Below are positions 53,582 to 62,584 of a stretch of 64,000 bases of DNA, piece by piece. Position numbers and translations under genes: made by a program. This stretch comes from Ectobacillus funiculus. Its GTDB lineage: Bacteria > Bacillota > Bacilli > Bacillales > Bacillaceae_G. Location: the NCBI RefSeq assembly GCF_004138295.1, contig NZ_SCFM01000007.1:124001-188000 (forward strand). The letters run 5' to 3'. The notes beneath the pieces are model-generated. The model was not told the origin of the DNA. It ran no database searches and worked only from the letters and a program-made list of their open reading frames with translations. Each line of letters opens with the position of its first letter. Position 1 is the stretch's first letter.

Positions 53582-53654
53582 TTAAAACTCCCCTTTACTT
53601 CAAAGCTTAGTCTTCCGAGTTAGGGGAGAATTATGTAAGAAAAAGGGGAGTTGA

Positions 53655-53757
53655 TGCGGCGAAGACAGAGGCATAATTGTACTTATATTTAATCACTTAA
53701 ATTACCAATTATGCAAGATTACCCTTTAACTAGAAATTTATACCTTCTTACAATAAA
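53655..53757 (+). repeat. diverged structured repeat after sodA
   Basis: GGCGAAGACAGAGGCATAAT, TGTACTTATATTTAATCACT, TAAATTACCAATTATGC, CTAGAAATTTATACCTTCTT. The terminal hairpin is missing. Confidence 0.7.
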
Positions 53758-53761
53758 AAAA

Positions 53762-53781
53762 CAGGCCGAATGAGCGGCCTG
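53762..53781 (-). terminator. terminator of sodA
   Basis: CAGGCCG-AATGAG-CGGCCTG with TTTTTTT after it on the minus strand. Confidence 0.88.
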
Positions 53782-53789
53782 CTAAATCA

Positions 53790-54401
53790 TTATTTTGCTT
53801 CTTGGTAACGTTTCTCAACAGCGTTCCAATCTACTACATTCCAGAATGCAGAAATGTAGTCAGGACGACGGTTTTGGTAGTTCAAGTAGTACGCATGCTC
53901 CCATACGTCTAATCCAAGAACAGGTGTTTTACCTTCCATTAATGGAGAGTCTTGGTTTGGAGTGCTTGTTACTTCGATTTCACCGTTGTTTACAACAAGC
54001 CATGCCCAACCAGAGCCGAAGCGAGTTGTAGCTGCTTTTGCAAACTCTTCTTTAAATGCAGCATAGCTGCCGAATTTTGCATTGATTGCTGCAGCAAGTT
54101 CGCCTACTGGCTCACCGCCGCCATTTGGAGAAAGAATTGTCCAGAATAAAGAGTGGTTTGCATGGCCGCCACCGTTGTTGCGAACTGCAGTACGGATTGC
54201 TTCTGGTACTTCTTCCATGTTAGAGATAAGTGCTTCTACACTTTTCGCTGCTAATTCTGGATAGCTTTCCAAAGCTGCGTTTACGTTTGTTACGTAAGTG
54301 TTGTGGTGCTTTGTGTGGTGGATGTTCATTGTTTCCTTATCGATATGAGGCTCTAATGCATCATAAGCGTAAGGTAATTGTGGTAATTCATATTTTGCCA
54401 T
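53790..54401 (-). CDS. sodA: manganese superoxide dismutase
   Basis: 203 residues. [20 protein letters not shown] opening, metal ligands His27 (NIHHTKHH), His82 (HANHSLFW), Asp and His in [19 protein letters not shown]; the GG before His-type residues and the Gln/Gly pattern suggest manganese. Turns superoxide into hydrogen peroxide and oxygen in the cytoplasm. ATG with GGGAGGAATT upstream. Confidence 0.96.
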   Translation of the reverse strand: MAKYELPQLPYAYDALEPHIDKETMNIHHTKHHNTYVTNVNAALESYPELAAKSVEALISNMEEVPEAIRTAVRNNGGGHANHSLFWTILSPNGGGEPVGELAAAINAKFGSYAAFKEEFAKAATTRFGSGWAWLVVNNGEIEVTSTPNQDSPLMEGKTPVLGLDVWEHAYYLNYQNRRPDYISAFWNVVDWNAVEKRYQEAK

Positions 54402-54585
54402 TTTGTAATTCCTCCCGTATATATGTACTCGGACGTAAGCTCGTCTGCCTATAGCCCATACTTATTGTACACTATTTTTTCAAGATGGAAAATAAATCTG
54501 CTGCCGGTTTGTACAATTTGAAATACGAATCCCTCGTAAAAAGCATCTTGTACTAGGTAAAACAAAAACAGCTTTTATCGGCATC

Positions 54586-54691
54586 GCTGATTGGCGAAGA
54601 CAGAGGCGCAGTTGCCCTTATACCGTACTCCTAAAATTTCTCGCTACGTCCAATGGTCTTCCAGCTAGAAATTATCCTTTCTTACAGTATA
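54586..54691 (+). repeat. structured repeat between tRNA cluster and sodA
   Basis: CGCTGATTGGCGAAGACAGA, GTTGCCCTTATACCGTACTC, CTAAAATTTCTCGCTACGTC, CTTCCAGCTAGAAATTATCC, TTTCTTACAGTATAA. The terminal hairpin is fused with the spacer, as at 36703. The rest of 54402-54742 contains no gene. Confidence 0.88.
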
Positions 54692-54716
54692 AAAAAGCCC
54701 CCAATTCGGGAGCTTG
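54692..54716 (-). terminator. terminator of the tRNA cluster
   Basis: Minus strand GCTCCC-GAATT-GGGGGC followed by TTTTTTA. Confidence 0.8.
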
Positions 54717-54742
54717 CGCTGTTAGATATATGTATGGCAGAA

Positions 54743-54828
54743 CGGAAAAGGTAAGATTCGAACTCACGCACGCTTGCACGCCTACCACATTTCGAGTGTG
54801 ATCCCTTGAAGCAATTGGATACTTTTCC
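54743..54828 (-). tRNA. tRNA-Ser (anticodon CGA), atypical
   Basis: 86 bases; acceptor GGAAAAG/CTTTTCC with discriminator G, long variable arm as in class II tRNAs, anticodon loop CTCGAAA. The T loop TTCGAAT is normal. The D loop reads AATTGCTTCAAGG where serine tRNAs of bacilli have AAGTGGCTGAAGG, so the usual GG is GC; this would weaken D-loop to T-loop contact. No CCA is encoded. Confidence 0.82.
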
Positions 54829-54832
54829 AAAA

Positions 54833-54906
54833 TGGACCCTGTAGGACTCGAACCTACGACCGGACGGTTATGAGCCGTCTGCTCTAACCAGCTGAGCTAA
54901 GGGTCC
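54833..54906 (-). tRNA. tRNA-Ile2 (CAT anticodon, lysidine type)
   Basis: 74 bases, GGACCCTTAGCTCAGCTGG start, anticodon loop CTCATAA, T loop TTCGAGT. It closely matches bacillar tRNA-Ile2, whose C34 is changed to lysidine by TilS so that it reads AUA. Confidence 0.88.
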
Positions 54907-54913
54907 TTGATAG

Positions 54914-54987
54914 TAGCGGCGGAGGGGATCGAACCCCCGACCTTACGGGTATGAACCGTACGCTCTAGCCAGCTGAGCTACACCGCC
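54914..54987 (-). tRNA. tRNA-Met (CAT), elongator
   Basis: 74 bases, GGCGGTGTAGCTCAGCTGG start, anticodon loop TTCATAC, T loop TTCGATC, 3' CGCCGCTA. It matches elongator tRNA-Met of bacilli; G1-T72 pairs, unlike the initiator. First gene of the cluster. Confidence 0.92.
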
Positions 54988-55159
54988 ATGAAAGCCTTCA
55001 CACTTGAGACATATATAAATTTATCATATGTAAAACAATTGTGTCAATCGTAATTATTCCATATTCTTGTATATTTTTCCATAGCTATTCCTTGTTCTTC
55101 TTCTTCTTGCTGCGTTACAATAAAAGTGCTGAATTTTAAAATAATAAGGAAGTGAAATC

Positions 55160-55936
55160 ATGTCAATATTCCAGCAGTTGTACAAAAGCTTATATTCTCC
55201 AAAAGTTATGGCACGCTATCGATTTCAAAAAATCGGAAAATCAATTTTATACATATTCCTCCTTTCTTTACTTATGCTTATTCCGGAAATGGTTCATTTG
55301 ACAAATTTGGTACGTACAGAACTATCTCTTGTTGAACGAACTGTACAATCAGAAATTCCAGAATTTACAATCGAGCAAGGAGAACTAAAAGCGGATATAC
55401 AGGAACCGATTCTAAAAAACGAAAATGATTTTGTATTCTTGTTTGACCCAAATAGCGAGGAACTTCCCTCTTCCCTCACACATCAGGATGGCTTATTTTT
55501 CTTAAAACATAAAGCCATTCTTGTCTCGGATACAAACAATGAAGCATATACATATTCGTTACTAAACGATACTACGATCTCGAAAACGGATGTAGAAGAA
55601 TTTCTTAGCATGATTAGAAGCATTTATCCGATTGCCTTAGTCGTTTTAGGTGTGCTTTTGTATTTATTTGACAGTTTTATCATGTTATTTGGTGTGACCG
55701 CTCTTGCTTTCATTGGCAGGCTTATTGCTGCTCAAATGAATCGCAATGTTAACTATAAACAGGCATGGACGCTGACAGCTTACAGCTTTACAATCCCAAT
55801 CGTATTTTTTATGGTTATGAAGTTTTTAAGTATAACGGTCCTACATTCGTTTTTAATCTTTGTCGTTGTTTCGTGTTTTGTTCTTTTCTTAACATTAAAA
55901 GAAATTCCTCCTATAAAAGAGAAAAAAAACTTGTAA
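55160..55936 (+). CDS. yqgB: DUF1189 membrane protein YqgB
   Basis: 258 residues. MSIFQQLYKSLYSPKVMARYRF opening, membrane helix at about 28-46, an extracellular part of about 100 residues (residues 50-150), then four helices to the end. This is the DUF1189 family, YqgB of B. subtilis, which also lies beside sodA. Relatives sit near maltodextrin genes in other Firmicutes; no function is proven. Start ATG has AAGGAAGTGAAATC upstream. Confidence 0.85.
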   Translation: MSIFQQLYKSLYSPKVMARYRFQKIGKSILYIFLLSLLMLIPEMVHLTNLVRTELSLVERTVQSEIPEFTIEQGELKADIQEPILKNENDFVFLFDPNSEELPSSLTHQDGLFFLKHKAILVSDTNNEAYTYSLLNDTTISKTDVEEFLSMIRSIYPIALVVLGVLLYLFDSFIMLFGVTALAFIGRLIAAQMNRNVNYKQAWTLTAYSFTIPIVFFMVMKFLSITVLHSFLIFVVVSCFVLFLTLKEIPPIKEKKNL

Positions 55937-55962
55937 AAATGCCGCCTATTGCGGCATTTTTT
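55936..55962 (+). terminator. terminator of yqgB
   Basis: AAAATGCCGC-CTATT-GCGGCATTTT with more T after it. Confidence 0.9.
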
Positions 55963-56005
55963 TATAGGACAAGCATATATTCTCTACAAAGAAGGAGGAG
56001 AATGC

Positions 56006-56350
56006 ATGAAACGCATCGGCATAACACTGTTTGTTTTACTCATTGGATACTCTTTATTTTACGATATAACTGTTGGCACACTGCCGCTTCTCAAACCAAA
56101 AGCACAGGAAGCAACTGCAAAGCCTGCGATGGGTTCCAGCACAAGTGAACAAAAACAAGCCGATGCTGCATACAAAAAAATCGAGGTCAAAAGCGGCGAT
56201 ACCGTTCTGTCCATTGTAGAAGCCATTAGCAAAGAAGGAACGTTACCTTCTGTAGATATGATTACAAATGATTTTAAAAAGCTAAATACAAACGAATCCC
56301 CATCTAAGATAAGAATAGGAAAGACATATAAATTCCCATTATATAAATGA
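56006..56350 (+). CDS. LysM-domain protein with N-terminal anchor
   Basis: 114 residues from ATG 56006 (GGAGGAG six bases upstream). One hydrophobic helix at residues 5-20 acts as signal anchor; an Ala/Lys/Gln-rich linker follows; residues 55-114 resemble a LysM fold (IEVKSGDTVLSIVEAISKEG, then KIRIGKTYKFPLYK). It probably faces the wall and binds peptidoglycan, or holds another protein there. In B. subtilis a LysM-like gene next to ispG is yqfZ; this may be its counterpart. Confidence 0.72.
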   Translation: MKRIGITLFVLLIGYSLFYDITVGTLPLLKPKAQEATAKPAMGSSTSEQKQADAAYKKIEVKSGDTVLSIVEAISKEGTLPSVDMITNDFKKLNTNESPSKIRIGKTYKFPLYK

Positions 56351-56393
56351 AGAACCTCTTACTTTTATCCTTTATGCCTAAAAAACAGACCTT

Positions 56394-56528
56394 TAAAGAA
56401 AACTCGCCGATTGGCGAGCCCTGCCCTTGGGCGAAGACAGAGGCGTAGTTGCACTTATACTGTATTGCTAAAATTTCCCGCTACGTCGAATTGGCTTTCA
56501 GCTGGAAATTTATACTTTCTTACAGTGC
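56394..56528 (+). repeat. complete structured repeat, close to family consensus
   Basis: AAAGAAAACTCGCCGATTGG, GAGCCCTGCCCTTGGGCGAA, GACAGAGGCGTAGTTGCAC, TTATACTGTATTGCTAAAAT, TTCCCGCTACGTCGAATTGG, CAGCTGGAAATTTATACTTT, CTTACAGTGC. A useful reference copy. Lies between two plus-strand genes. Confidence 0.96.
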
Positions 56529-56867
56529 AAGAAATGTGAAAGGCGCAGCCTGATGAGCAGAAAGAGGCTGAGTCGCTCTTTTACGTAGCAAAACAGTTAT
56601 TTCTATAGTAAAATTAACTAGAACGACTCTACTGTGGTAGTAGTTGCGTAAATAGCACTCGTCTGCTGGCTATCGTTCGCCTACAGCATACAAGAGTCGC
56701 AAAGGAAACCGCAAAAAACTGTGGCGCGAAACTAAAACAAGAGTACGGGCTAGAATTCTCTATCTTCAATCGAAGGAGCTTCCTTTGGGAAGGCAGAGAG
56801 CTTAAGACAGTATTCATATGATCAGGAAAGCAGCCATTACGGTTAACTCTTTTACAAGGAGAGCGAT
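56529..56867 (+). other. long noncoding leader upstream of ispG
   Basis: 340 bp without a gene. It contains CTTC-AATC-GAAG and CTTCC-TTTG-GGAAG hairpins within TTCTCT/AGAGAG (about 56756-56810), close to the ispG ribosome site. No known riboswitch recognised. Confidence 0.35.
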
Positions 56868-57977
56868 ATGTTCGTGAATGAAATTACACATCGTACAAAA
56901 ACCCGACCGGTGAAAGTCGGAAACTTAACAATCGGTGGAAATAATGAGTTAGTAATACAAAGTATGACAACAACGAAGACACATGATGTCGAGGCAACAG
57001 TGGCAGAAATTCTCCGTCTAGAGGAAGCAGGCTGCCAGGTTGTTCGTGTTGCCGTTCCAGATGAACGTGCTGCAAACGCCATCGCCGATATTAAAAAGCG
57101 CATTAATATTCCTCTTGTTGCAGACATTCACTTTGACTACCGCCTTGCTTTAAAGGCCATTGAGGGCGGCGTAGATAAAGTGCGTATCAACCCAGGAAAT
57201 ATCGGAAGACGCGAAAAGGTAGAAGCAGTGGTAAATGCCGCAAAAGCAAAAGGGATTCCAATTCGAATCGGTGTAAATGCTGGTTCTTTAGAGCGTCATA
57301 TTCTCGAGAAATACGGTTATCCAACAGCGGACGGCATGGTAGAGAGCGCCCTTCATCACATTAAGATTTTAGAAGACCTCGACTTCCATGATATTATCGT
57401 ATCCATGAAGGCATCTGATGTAAATCTGGCAATCGAAGCATATGAGAAAGCAGCGAAGGCCTTTCAATACCCGCTTCATCTTGGTATTACAGAATCAGGA
57501 ACATTGTTTGCCGGAACGGTAAAAAGCGCAGCAGGTCTTGGTGCAATCTTAAGCAAGGGTATTGGCAATACATTGCGCATTTCCTTAAGTGCCGATCCAG
57601 TAGAAGAAGTAAAGGTTGCACGCGAATTACTGAAATCATTTGGCCTTTCTTCCAATGCTGCTACGTTAATTTCATGCCCAACGTGCGGCCGCATTGAAAT
57701 TGATTTAATTAGCATTGCGAATGAAGTGGAAGAATATATCTCCAAAATAAAAGCACCGATTAAGGTAGCTGTATTAGGCTGCGCCGTAAACGGCCCGGGA
57801 GAAGCACGGGAAGCGGATATCGGTATTGCCGGCGCCCGCGGTGAAGGCCTCCTCTTCCGCAAAGGTGAAATTGTCCGTAAGGTACCGGAATCTGTAATGG
57901 TAGAGGAATTGAAAAAAGAAGTAGATAAGATTGCTGAGGAATACTACGCTGAAAAAGCAAAACAAGAAACAAAATAA
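56868..57977 (+). CDS. ispG: flavodoxin-dependent 4-hydroxy-3-methylbut-2-enyl diphosphate synthase
   Basis: 369 residues. [18 protein letters not shown] start, barrel domain to about 260 ([35 protein letters not shown]), then the [4Fe-4S] ligands CPTCGR (Cys 269, 272) and [10 protein letters not shown] (Cys 304). Makes HMBPP from MEcPP, the next-to-last step of the MEP isoprenoid pathway. GGAGAG lies five bases before ATG 56868. Confidence 0.96.
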   Translation: MFVNEITHRTKTRPVKVGNLTIGGNNELVIQSMTTTKTHDVEATVAEILRLEEAGCQVVRVAVPDERAANAIADIKKRINIPLVADIHFDYRLALKAIEGGVDKVRINPGNIGRREKVEAVVNAAKAKGIPIRIGVNAGSLERHILEKYGYPTADGMVESALHHIKILEDLDFHDIIVSMKASDVNLAIEAYEKAAKAFQYPLHLGITESGTLFAGTVKSAAGLGAILSKGIGNTLRISLSADPVEEVKVARELLKSFGLSSNAATLISCPTCGRIEIDLISIANEVEEYISKIKAPIKVAVLGCAVNGPGEAREADIGIAGARGEGLLFRKGEIVRKVPESVMVEELKKEVDKIAEEYYAEKAKQETK

Positions 57978-58024
57978 ACAGCGGACATCCAACATGATGT
58001 ACAGACTAAACATAATCAATACAA

Positions 58025-58060
58025 GAAAAAGAGCTTGGAACGTCTTCCAAGCTCTTTTTC
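58025..58060. terminator. bidirectional terminator between ispG and zur
   Basis: GAAAAAGAGCTTGGA-ACGTCT-TCCAAGCTCTTTTTC, convergent genes on each side. Confidence 0.92.
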
Positions 58061-58085
58061 ACACTTTAAGCAAAAGTCCCTTGTT

Positions 58086-58499
58086 TTATTTTACACAAAC
58101 CGGACATTTCCCGTATATTTCGAATTTATGTCCTGTTACCTCAAAGCCTTCAAATCCCGACAAGGATACATCCATCGGGCAGAGGTGAACCTCCTTCGTT
58201 CGCCCACAGTCGAGACAAATAAAATGATGGTGGTGCTGTGTCGTTGAACATGTAAAGCGGAAATGCTTCTCCCCGTTCAATTCTGTTTGTTCTAAAATAC
58301 CAAGCTTCACAAAAAGAGCTAAATTGCGATAGATGGTATCAAAACTTAAGCCCGGATAGGTATCCTTCATATTTTCCAACACGTCTTTTGCCGTTAAATA
58401 TTTATTATGTGAAGAAAATAGATTCAGCATATCTTCACGCTTTCCCGTATGCTTGAAGCCTTTTTCCTTCATCAGCTTTAACGCTTCTGTCAGATTCAT
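58086..58499 (-). CDS. zur: Fur-family zinc regulator Zur
   Basis: 137 residues from ATG 58499 (GTAGGG six bases upstream; an ATG two codons earlier overlaps it). Winged helix with [11 protein letters not shown] and [29 protein letters not shown] contributes regulatory ligands; CxxC pairs ICLDC and CPVC hold structural zinc. The short length, His cluster and place behind znuCB favour Zur over Fur or PerR. Represses zinc uptake genes when zinc is ample. Confidence 0.87.
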   Translation of the reverse strand: MNLTEALKLMKEKGFKHTGKREDMLNLFSSHNKYLTAKDVLENMKDTYPGLSFDTIYRNLALFVKLGILEQTELNGEKHFRFTCSTTQHHHHFICLDCGRTKEVHLCPMDVSLSGFEGFEVTGHKFEIYGKCPVCVK

Positions 58500-58512
58500 G
58501 TCCATCCCTACT

Positions 58513-59346
58513 TTACGCTGTTTTTTTCTTTTTCCACATGATCGCTCCTACCAAAATTGCAACAGCAATCATCACAATTGTCCCTCCTGGAGCCAAATCC
58601 AGTTGATATGAAGTGATAAGTCCTCCAACAACAGCCAGTTCTCCAAAAAGAATAGAAAAGAAGATAGTCTGTTTAAACCCTCTTGCAATGCGAATACTCG
58701 CCGCCACTGGTAAGGTCATGAGCGATGATACAAGTAAAATGCCGACAACTCTCATAGATGCAGCAATCACAAGAGCCACCAGTACAATAAAAATGAAATG
58801 AATCCATTTCCCACGCAGGCCCGTTGCAGTTGCATACTCCTCATCGAAGGAAAGTAAAAACAGCTCTTTATATAGGAGGAAAACTGTTGCAAGAACAAGA
58901 ACAGCTATGCTGATAATAACCGTAAGATCTCCCTTGCTTACCGCACTGATGCTTCCGAATAAATAGGAGAATAAATCGGTATTAAATCCATTAGCCAACG
59001 AAATAAAAATCACACCAATACCGATGCCGCCCGATAAAATAATCGGCACTGCCAGCTCTTGGTAATGCTTATATACAGCCCGCAACTTTTCAATGAAAAG
59101 CGCTCCGCCAATCGAAAACACCATCCCCATATATAATGGATTGATAAATCCGCCTGGAAATAATGTTTTCTCCAAAAGTAAGCTTGCGGCAATACCAGAA
59201 AGCGTTACATGGCTAAGCGCATCGGCAATAAGCGACAATCGCCGAATGACAATAAACACGCCAAGTAGCGGGGCAACAAGACCAATAAGAACAGCGGCAT
59301 ATAGCGAATTACGCAAAAAATCATACTGCAAAAAATCTTGTATCAT
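58513..59346 (-). CDS. znuB: zinc ABC transporter permease
   Basis: 277 residues, an ABC-3 family metal permease with about eight helices: [39 protein letters not shown] (the family's DALSH motif), [20 protein letters not shown]. Overlaps znuC by four bases. The zinc-binding lipoprotein ZnuA is not encoded here and must lie elsewhere. Confidence 0.92.
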   Translation of the reverse strand: MIQDFLQYDFLRNSLYAAVLIGLVAPLLGVFIVIRRLSLIADALSHVTLSGIAASLLLEKTLFPGGFINPLYMGMVFSIGGALFIEKLRAVYKHYQELAVPIILSGGIGIGVIFISLANGFNTDLFSYLFGSISAVSKGDLTVIISIAVLVLATVFLLYKELFLLSFDEEYATATGLRGKWIHFIFIVLVALVIAASMRVVGILLVSSLMTLPVAASIRIARGFKQTIFFSILFGELAVVGGLITSYQLDLAPGGTIVMIAVAILVGAIMWKKKKTA

Positions 59347-60116
59347 CTTGTCCCTCCGTGGTGCTCATGACTATGTTCAAGCAGATGAATATGATGTCCA
59401 TAAAATGCCGACAAATCATGGTTCTTCCGCTCCTCAAACAGCTCCGTCTCTCCATGAAAATGCAAGTGCTTATTCAAACAAGCAACATGCGTTACCTTTT
59501 CTGTAATAGCTCCGATATCGTGTGTAACAAGAATTAGCGTAATTCCCAGCTCTGTATTTAAATGCTCCAGCATACTGTAGAAATTTTGCACATTCTCAGC
59601 GTCAACACCTACTGTCGGTTCATCCAAAATGAGCAGCTCCGGCTCACTTACAAGTGCTCTGGCAATAAAAACACGCTGCTGCTGTCCACCCGATAATTCT
59701 CCGATATTACGGTTCATAAATTCGCTCATCCCAACATCCGTAATGGCTTGTTTCACCTTTTTCTTTTGTGACTTATTCAAAAATCGAAACAAACCCGTCT
59801 TTGATACAAGCCCCATCGATACTACTTCAAATACAGTAGCTGGGAATCCAGAATTAAAGCTATTTGCCTTTTGTGATACATAGCCAATCTTATTCCAGTC
59901 TTTAAACTTACGGCTATCTATACCAAATAACCGAATCGTTCCCTGCTTTGGCTTTACAATCCCCAATATACATTTTAGAAGGGTGGATTTGCCGGATCCA
60001 TTTGGGCCAACAAGCCCAAGAAAGGAACCCTTACGAACATGTAAATGAATATCCTCCAGCACCTTTTGATCCTCGTACTGAAACGATAAATGATCAATTT
60101 CTATAATATGATTCAT
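59343..60116 (-). CDS. znuC: zinc ABC transporter ATPase
   Basis: 257 residues: Walker A GPNGSGKST, signature LSGGQQQR, Walker B LLILDEPTVGVD, H-loop VTHD. The C-terminal tail is rich in His (FYGHHIHLLEHSHEHHGG), fitting a zinc transporter. First gene of znuC-znuB-zur; a Zur-box-like palindrome lies in its leader. Confidence 0.93.
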   Translation of the reverse strand: MNHIIEIDHLSFQYEDQKVLEDIHLHVRKGSFLGLVGPNGSGKSTLLKCILGIVKPKQGTIRLFGIDSRKFKDWNKIGYVSQKANSFNSGFPATVFEVVSMGLVSKTGLFRFLNKSQKKKVKQAITDVGMSEFMNRNIGELSGGQQQRVFIARALVSEPELLILDEPTVGVDAENVQNFYSMLEHLNTELGITLILVTHDIGAITEKVTHVACLNKHLHFHGETELFEERKNHDLSAFYGHHIHLLEHSHEHHGGTR

Positions 60117-60132
60117 CGTATCTCACCTTTAT

Positions 60133-60194
60133 AATTCAGAATTCTTCCGATTTATATCTGTTCGAATTATAGTACAGTTCACACCAATTGTAAA
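60133..60194 (-). promoter_or_regulatory. promoter and Zur-box-like site of znuC-znuB-zur
   Basis: Minus strand: TTTACA (60189-60194), 17 bases, TATAAT (60166-60171). Downstream AAATCGGAAGAATTCTGAATT (60133-60153, read in parts) matches about 16 of 20 defined bases of the bacillar Zur box AAATCGTAATNATTACGATTT. The location just after the start suits repression. Confidence 0.7.
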
Positions 60195-60251
60195 CTCATT
60201 TATCTTACACTAGACTAGATCTTTTCTATACTCCTGCCTGCCGCACGAAAA

Positions 60252-60277
60252 AACAAGAGATGGCACCATCTCTTGTT
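60252..60277 (-). terminator. terminator at the end of yqfU
   Basis: AACAAGAGATGG-CA-CCATCTCTTGTT then TTTTTT on the minus strand; the yqfU TAA lies in the stem. Confidence 0.88.
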
Positions 60278-61157
60278 AATGAATTGCAGACTTAAACTTT
60301 GCACCTTTTGTTTCCTGCGTATTCATAATTGTAATAAATGCTTTTGGATCAATTTCGTGCACAATGCTTTTCAGCTTCGTTACCTCAAGGCGAGTAATAA
60401 CCGCATAAATAACCTCTTTCTCTTTATCCGTGTATCCTCCCTTGCCAACAAGCTTCGTTGTACCGCGGCCAAGACGGTCCAAAATGGCATTTGACACATC
60501 CTCATAATAGTCTGAAACAATAATCACTGCCTTTGTTTCATCAAGACCTTGAATGACCGTATCAATGGTTTTAAATGCAATATAATATGTCATCACTGAA
60601 TACATCGCCTGCTCAAGCCCAAACACAAATGCCGCCCAAGCAAAAATAAAGATATTCATAAACATCACGAACTCTCCAACAGAAAAGGGCAGCTTCTTTG
60701 TAAGCAGAATTCCTAAAATTTCCGTTCCATCCAAAGAACCCCCATGTCGAATGACAAGCCCAACGCCAACCCCAAGAGTTAAACCGCCAAATACAGTAGC
60801 TAAAATCGGATTTGTTGTGAATGGCTGAAAGTGATGAAGCACACCTTCAATAACAGCAAGGCAGATGACTGCAAAAATTGAAGAAAACATAAATGTTTTT
60901 CCGATTTGTTTGTACCCGGAGTACATAAAAGGTAAATTCAGGAGGATTACTAAAGTGGAAAAGTTAAGCCACCAGACACTTTGCGGTACAATAAAGTCCA
61001 AAATGAGGGAGATACCAATGATTCCGCCATCAATAATTTTATTCGGAATCAAAAATAGCTCAATCGCTACTGCTGCACAAGCCGCCCCAATCATAATCAT
61101 CACTAAACGATATAAAATATGACCTAAGCTTTCTTTTTTATGTTGTTTATTCCCCAT
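60276..61157 (-). CDS. yqfU: YitT-family membrane protein YqfU
   Basis: 293 residues. Five to six membrane helices in the first 190 residues ([42 protein letters not shown]), then a DUF2179 domain ([41 protein letters not shown]). This matches YqfU, which lies by nfo in B. subtilis. Function unknown; DUF2179 resembles a small-ligand domain. Confidence 0.88.
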   Translation of the reverse strand: MGNKQHKKESLGHILYRLVMIMIGAACAAVAIELFLIPNKIIDGGIIGISLILDFIVPQSVWWLNFSTLVILLNLPFMYSGYKQIGKTFMFSSIFAVICLAVIEGVLHHFQPFTTNPILATVFGGLTLGVGVGLVIRHGGSLDGTEILGILLTKKLPFSVGEFVMFMNIFIFAWAAFVFGLEQAMYSVMTYYIAFKTIDTVIQGLDETKAVIIVSDYYEDVSNAILDRLGRGTTKLVGKGGYTDKEKEVIYAVITRLEVTKLKSIVHEIDPKAFITIMNTQETKGAKFKSAIH

Positions 61158-61335
61158 CGCTTCTCCTTTACAAGATTACTATTTTACGTCTACGTGTATA
61201 CTGCTATTGTGACATTTTACACAAAGTTAGATAAACTTTATTATACCATACTTTTCTTCAAGTTGGGAAAACAAAGGAATATGAACAAGCTTCCTTTACA
61301 TATATTCCGTTAGATAGCGGAAAAGGAGGAAGCGT

Positions 61336-61590
61336 ATGAACTTCATTCAGCAAATTGTAAATAAAAAGCTAAACAACATCACAACGAATGAATTGCTGAA
61401 ATTAAGCAAGGAGTATCAAATTCCCATTACGGAAGACCAAGCACAAAAAATTGTTTCCCTCATAAAAGGGAAGAATATTAACATTTATAGTCACATAGAG
61501 CGAATTGAACTTATCAAACAAATCGCACAGGTAACCTCACCATCAACAGCTCAACAAGTAAATACATTACTGCAAAATCTGCTAAACTAA
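61336..61590 (+). CDS. yqfT: DUF2624 protein YqfT
   Basis: 84 residues, MNFIQQIVNKKLNNITTNEL, all helical (LKLSKEYQIPITEDQAQKIV, then LIKQIAQVTSPSTAQQVNTL). This is the YqfT family (DUF2624), found beside nfo in bacilli, unknown role. ATG 61336 has GGAGGAAG six bases upstream. Confidence 0.82.
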   Translation: MNFIQQIVNKKLNNITTNELLKLSKEYQIPITEDQAQKIVSLIKGKNINIYSHIERIELIKQIAQVTSPSTAQQVNTLLQNLLN

Positions 61591-61619
61591 AAAGGAGGAG
61601 TGAGCCCTCCCCCTTTTTA
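61591..61619 (+). terminator. terminator of yqfT
   Basis: AAAAAGGAGGAG-TGAG-CCCTCCCCCTTTTT, directly after the stop; pairing is slightly imperfect. Confidence 0.8.
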
Positions 61620-61642
61620 GTACATAAGGCTGTCTCCTCTTA

Positions 61643-61668
61643 AAAACTCGCCAATCGGCGAGTTTTCT
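61643..61668. repeat. solo terminal hairpin of the structured repeat at the nfo stop
   Basis: AAAAACTCGCC-AATC-GGCGAGTTTTCTTC. Only the terminal hairpin of the family is present. On the minus strand it reads as a good terminator for nfo (stem, then TTTTTAA), starting right at the nfo TGA. Confidence 0.85.
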
Positions 61669-62562
61669 TCACAACATGATTTTACTCAAAATCTCCGGGT
61701 CAAAGGTTCGGCTTTGCAGCATCTCAATTTCCTGCTTATATGGAGCTTTTTTATTATTTTTATCTTCTCCGACATAAGGTGTTTCAAGGATTTTGGGAAT
61801 GTGCTGCAGCTGCGGGTGATGGACAATATAGCTAAGCGTTTCAAAGCCGATATGTCCAAATCCGATATTCTCATGACGGTCTTTATGCGTACCGCGTTCG
61901 TTTTTACTGTCATTAATATGCAGCACGCGGATGCGATCAATACCGATAATACGATCAAACTGCTCTAGTACCCCGTCAAAGTCATTTACAATATCATAAC
62001 CGGCATCGTGTACGTGACATGTATCAAAACAAACAGACAGCTTCTCGTTATGCGTTACCCCTTCAATAATTTTAGCGATTTCCTCAAAACTTCTGCCGCA
62101 CTCAGAGCCTTTTCCAGCCATTGTCTCCAAAGCAATTTGCACTGTTTGATCTGCAGTCAGCACTTCATTTAAACCTTCAATAATTTTAGCGATGCCAGCA
62201 TCTGCTCCTGCTCCAACATGCGCTCCTGGGTGCAGGACAATTTGCTTCGCCGCTTGCAATGCCTCAGTCCGCTCAATTTCCAGACGTAAAAAATCAACCC
62301 CGAGCTGAAAGGTATCAGGATTTTGCGTATTGCCGATGTTAATAATATAAGGAGCGTGCACAACAATCTCCTCAATGCCATGCTCCTGCATATGAAGAAG
62401 CCCCGCCGCTATATTCAAGTCCGCAATTGGCTTGCGTCTCGTATTTTGCGGCGCGCCCGTATACACCATAAATGTCGTAGCTCCGTAAGAAACGGCTTCC
62501 TCACTAGATGCAAGCAGCATTTTTTTACCGCTCATTGATACGTGTGAACCTATTTTCAGCAT
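61669..62562 (-). CDS. nfo: endonuclease IV
   Basis: 297 residues from ATG 62562, [12 protein letters not shown], with GAGGTGA five bases upstream; an ATG three codons earlier is less suited. A TIM barrel with the three-zinc ligands: [42 protein letters not shown]. Cuts DNA 5' to abasic sites during repair. Its stop abuts a solo repeat hairpin that may serve as its terminator. Confidence 0.95.
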   Translation of the reverse strand: MLKIGSHVSMSGKKMLLASSEEAVSYGATTFMVYTGAPQNTRRKPIADLNIAAGLLHMQEHGIEEIVVHAPYIINIGNTQNPDTFQLGVDFLRLEIERTEALQAAKQIVLHPGAHVGAGADAGIAKIIEGLNEVLTADQTVQIALETMAGKGSECGRSFEEIAKIIEGVTHNEKLSVCFDTCHVHDAGYDIVNDFDGVLEQFDRIIGIDRIRVLHINDSKNERGTHKDRHENIGFGHIGFETLSYIVHHPQLQHIPKILETPYVGEDKNNKKAPYKQEIEMLQSRTFDPEILSKIML

Positions 62563-62584
62563 ATATATCACCTCATTTGTTTAC

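Noticed and set aside
56545-56580. Hammerhead-like CTGATGAG...GAAA
   Set aside because: Stem II would be too short and no matching stem I or III and cleavage site can be drawn.
30195-56596. CGTAGCAAAACAG shared by 30194-30206 and 56584-56596
   Set aside because: A 13-base match is expected by chance in 64 kb, and the flanks do not align.
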